Origin: Paramecium sonneborni | Lineage: Eukaryota; Ciliophora; Oligohymenophorea; Peniculida; Parameciidae | Direction of reading: 5' to 3' | DNA: 64,000 bases | Assembly (NCBI GenBank): GCA_905182985.1 | Contig: CAJJDN010000087.1 | Location: forward strand, 51,360-115,359 | Shown here: piece by piece, positions 62,470 to 64,000 of the stretch | How the letters are laid out: every line of letters begins with the position of its first letter | Position numbering within the stretch: position 1 is the stretch's first letter | The notes under the pieces: generated by a model | The model's input: only the letters and a program-made list of their open reading frames with translations | Databases searched by the model: none | What the model was told of the DNA's origin: nothing | Position numbers and translations under genes: made by a program

Positions 62470-63098
62470 TCAATAGACATTTCCTTCAAAGGTTTATTTG
62501 AACCATTCAATAGCTTCCTTTTTGCTAACTCTCTAAGCAGTTCCAAGTCTGGCATTTCTTGACTTTCTTTAAGCAACTCTTAAACCTGGTCTTGATAAGA
62601 CAACATAGAAATCCATACCAAAAATACCTACGCAACATTTTAATTATTAATACCTGTATATGGGTCATATTTCAATCCCAAATCAATATGTTCTTAAATA
62701 CCAAAACCAAAGTTTCCTGAGTCAGAGAAATTTCTCTTTTTTAATTCCATTTCCTTAACTCTTAATCCTCTAAATAAGATGTCTTTTGCTTAATCACCTC
62801 TAATTGTGCAAAATACTGAAATCTTTTCGTTTCTTCTAATACCGAAAGATCTGACTGTGTATCGTGCCTTACCAAATACAGGCTTTTATCCTGTTAAATC
62901 CTCTAAAACTTTAGCAGCTTTAGTCAATTTATCACCAGACTCACCAGCACAAATGTGAACCATTAATTTTTCAATTCTAATCTTTCTCATTACATTCTCT
63001 TTTGTTTCTTATGGTTTGACAACTTTAGCTGGACCTTAAGTCTTTGCTTCTGGCTTTGCTTATTATCCTTTTCCACCTTTTGCTTATTGTTAAGACAT
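62470..63098 (-). CDS. RPL11: 60S ribosomal protein L11 (uL5)
   Basis: About 200 aa after one 26-nt intron. Conserved uL5 blocks are [59 protein letters not shown] and [12 protein letters not shown]. It binds 5S rRNA in the large subunit. Compared with human and yeast proteins the N-terminus carries about 35 extra residues of Lys/Gln/Ala/Pro-rich sequence. The intron sits between the codons of YDPYTG and IFGMDF. Confidence 0.96.
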
Positions 63099-63445
63099 CT
63101 CAAAATTTAATTAAAAAAATCTTTATTTTTAAAATCACACATTTAATATTTTTATGCTTATTATTTATATCTCTTAACTTTATCAAATGAAAAGAAAATA
63201 TCATCAAAGATAATCAATTCTATTATTTAATAAGATTTTCAATCTATTCTTATATAGATTCATAAACTATTCCTATTAGATATCAATAAATTTAACTTTA
63301 TTAATGGTTTAAGAATTCAAAATATATTTAAAACTCCATATATAAATATTATTAGTTTTTAATTATATTTATATATTTTATTTTTGATTTGTATACATAA
63401 ATATGACACTAATACTATTTATTAATATAATATTATACGTTAAAA
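63099..63445. other. Intergenic region between divergent genes
   Basis: This holds the divergent promoters of the ribosomal protein gene (minus) and the kinase-like gene (plus). AT-rich, no clear element recognised. Confidence 0.4.
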
Positions 63446-64000
63446 ATGGGGAATGTTTCAGCCTTTATAAACTATCACACAGAATTAACCTTTTCTACTG
63501 ATTTGAATGATTAAATTCATTTTTGCGAATCAATATCTCATCAATCGTTAGGCAAAATACAAATTTGGAAAATTAAAGAAAATTCATCAATTAAACTATT
63601 TTCTTTTGTAAATCTAATCAATAAATCTAGACTAGACATGTTTATTGTTTTGATTCTACATTATTAAATATACATTAAAAAAGATGCTCTTTATAGCATT
63701 CTAATTTACTTTAGTATTATGCAAGTACATAAACATAACCTACATTTTGTGGAAGCTTAGAAAGTTAGAATTTTTTCTTTGAATATATTCCCTAAACTTT
63801 GTAAAAAGTTTTAGATAAAAGAGAATAGCCATTCCCAGAAATCGAAATTTGGAAGGTATAAAATTTTATTGTATAAAATTAAAGTATTTAGAACAAATGG
63901 TTGATGTTTTATCTTATTTGGAAGAAAATTAATGTTTTCATGGCAATATCAATTTAGAAAATATTTTTGTTACAGAAGACAATACAATAAAAATTTTAGA
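63446..64000 (+). CDS. N-myristoylatable protein kinase-like gene, 3' truncated by window
   Basis: It starts MGNVSAFINYHTE; Gly2 in MGNxS context suits N-myristoylation. After at least one intron (23 nt near 63615, another of ~28 nt near 63857) the sequence reads HSNLLQYYASTQTQP, FFFEYIPQTLQKVLDKREQ and YLEQMVDVLSYLEENQ. It then reaches FHGNINLENIFVTEDN, in the position of the HRDLKxxN catalytic loop, where HRD is replaced by HGN. The overall look is of a pseudokinase or atypical kinase similar to VPS15/SCYL types. The window ends before the DFG position. Confidence 0.7.

Overview
The window is macronuclear-type DNA from a ciliate that looks Paramecium-like. Open frames only make sense if TAA and TAG are read as Gln and TGA is the sole stop. 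Genes are cut by tiny introns of about 21-35 nt (GT...TAG, sometimes GT...AAG), DNA is very AT-rich, and genes are dense on both strands. For about 30 genes I spliced the introns by eye, and the exon sums come out as whole codon numbers. Species is not determinable from what I can see, and standard-code ORFs are mostly fragments or shadows here.

Layout. 1-1039: 3' part of complex I 51 kDa subunit. 1061-7134 (minus): THUMP/RlmL-type methyltransferase, FAD oxidoreductase, Pumilio protein, small Cys-motif protein. 7148-8912: PX+WD40 protein. 10219-11430 (minus): secreted M14 carboxypeptidase. 11465-14578: CBM20-trehalose-6-phosphate synthase with a degenerate phosphatase domain. 14597-16218 (minus): coiled-coil/SH3. 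17692-18714: DBF4-type zinc finger/AT-hook protein. 18816-24291: a large unrecognised protein, present twice in part because of two scaffold-join duplications. 24478-26460: a cyclic-nucleotide phosphodiesterase fused to a four-helix voltage-sensor-like domain, the most interesting gene here. 29382-31646: USP deubiquitinase. 33262-35036 (minus): coiled-coil protein. 35087-39463: ER DnaJ-thioredoxin protein, B-box protein, LRR protein, RING-H2 membrane protein. 39503-40874 (minus): small membrane protein and EamA-type transporter. 41266-42715: three small unknown ORFs. 42971-46161 (minus): Tul1-like membrane RING ligase and AAAP amino-acid transporter. 46254-48752: tail-anchored protein and an EF-hand/PH/kinase. 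49574-52998: SWR1-type Snf2 ATPase. 53344-60055 (minus): unknown coiled-coil genes, kinase with four EF-hands and a polyQ linker, membrane protein, B-box-like protein. 62470-63098 (minus): ribosomal protein uL5 (RPL11). 63446-end: N-myristoylatable kinase-like gene lacking HRD.

Three stretches are exact direct duplications abutting N characters (1330, 1272 and 912 bp) and are best read as overlapping contig ends that were scaffolded without merging. Several other stretches hold protein-like sequence interrupted by TGA or frame changes (9.5-10.2, 16.2-17.5, 27.7-28.7, 31.8-33.2 kb) and are either pseudogenes or assembly indels. There is no evidence for operons; the functions are a mixed housekeeping and signalling set, with a theme of membrane-linked signalling (VSD-PDE, PH-kinase, EF-hand kinase, two RING membrane ligases). 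I recognised no tRNA, rRNA, CRISPR array, telomere or transposon.
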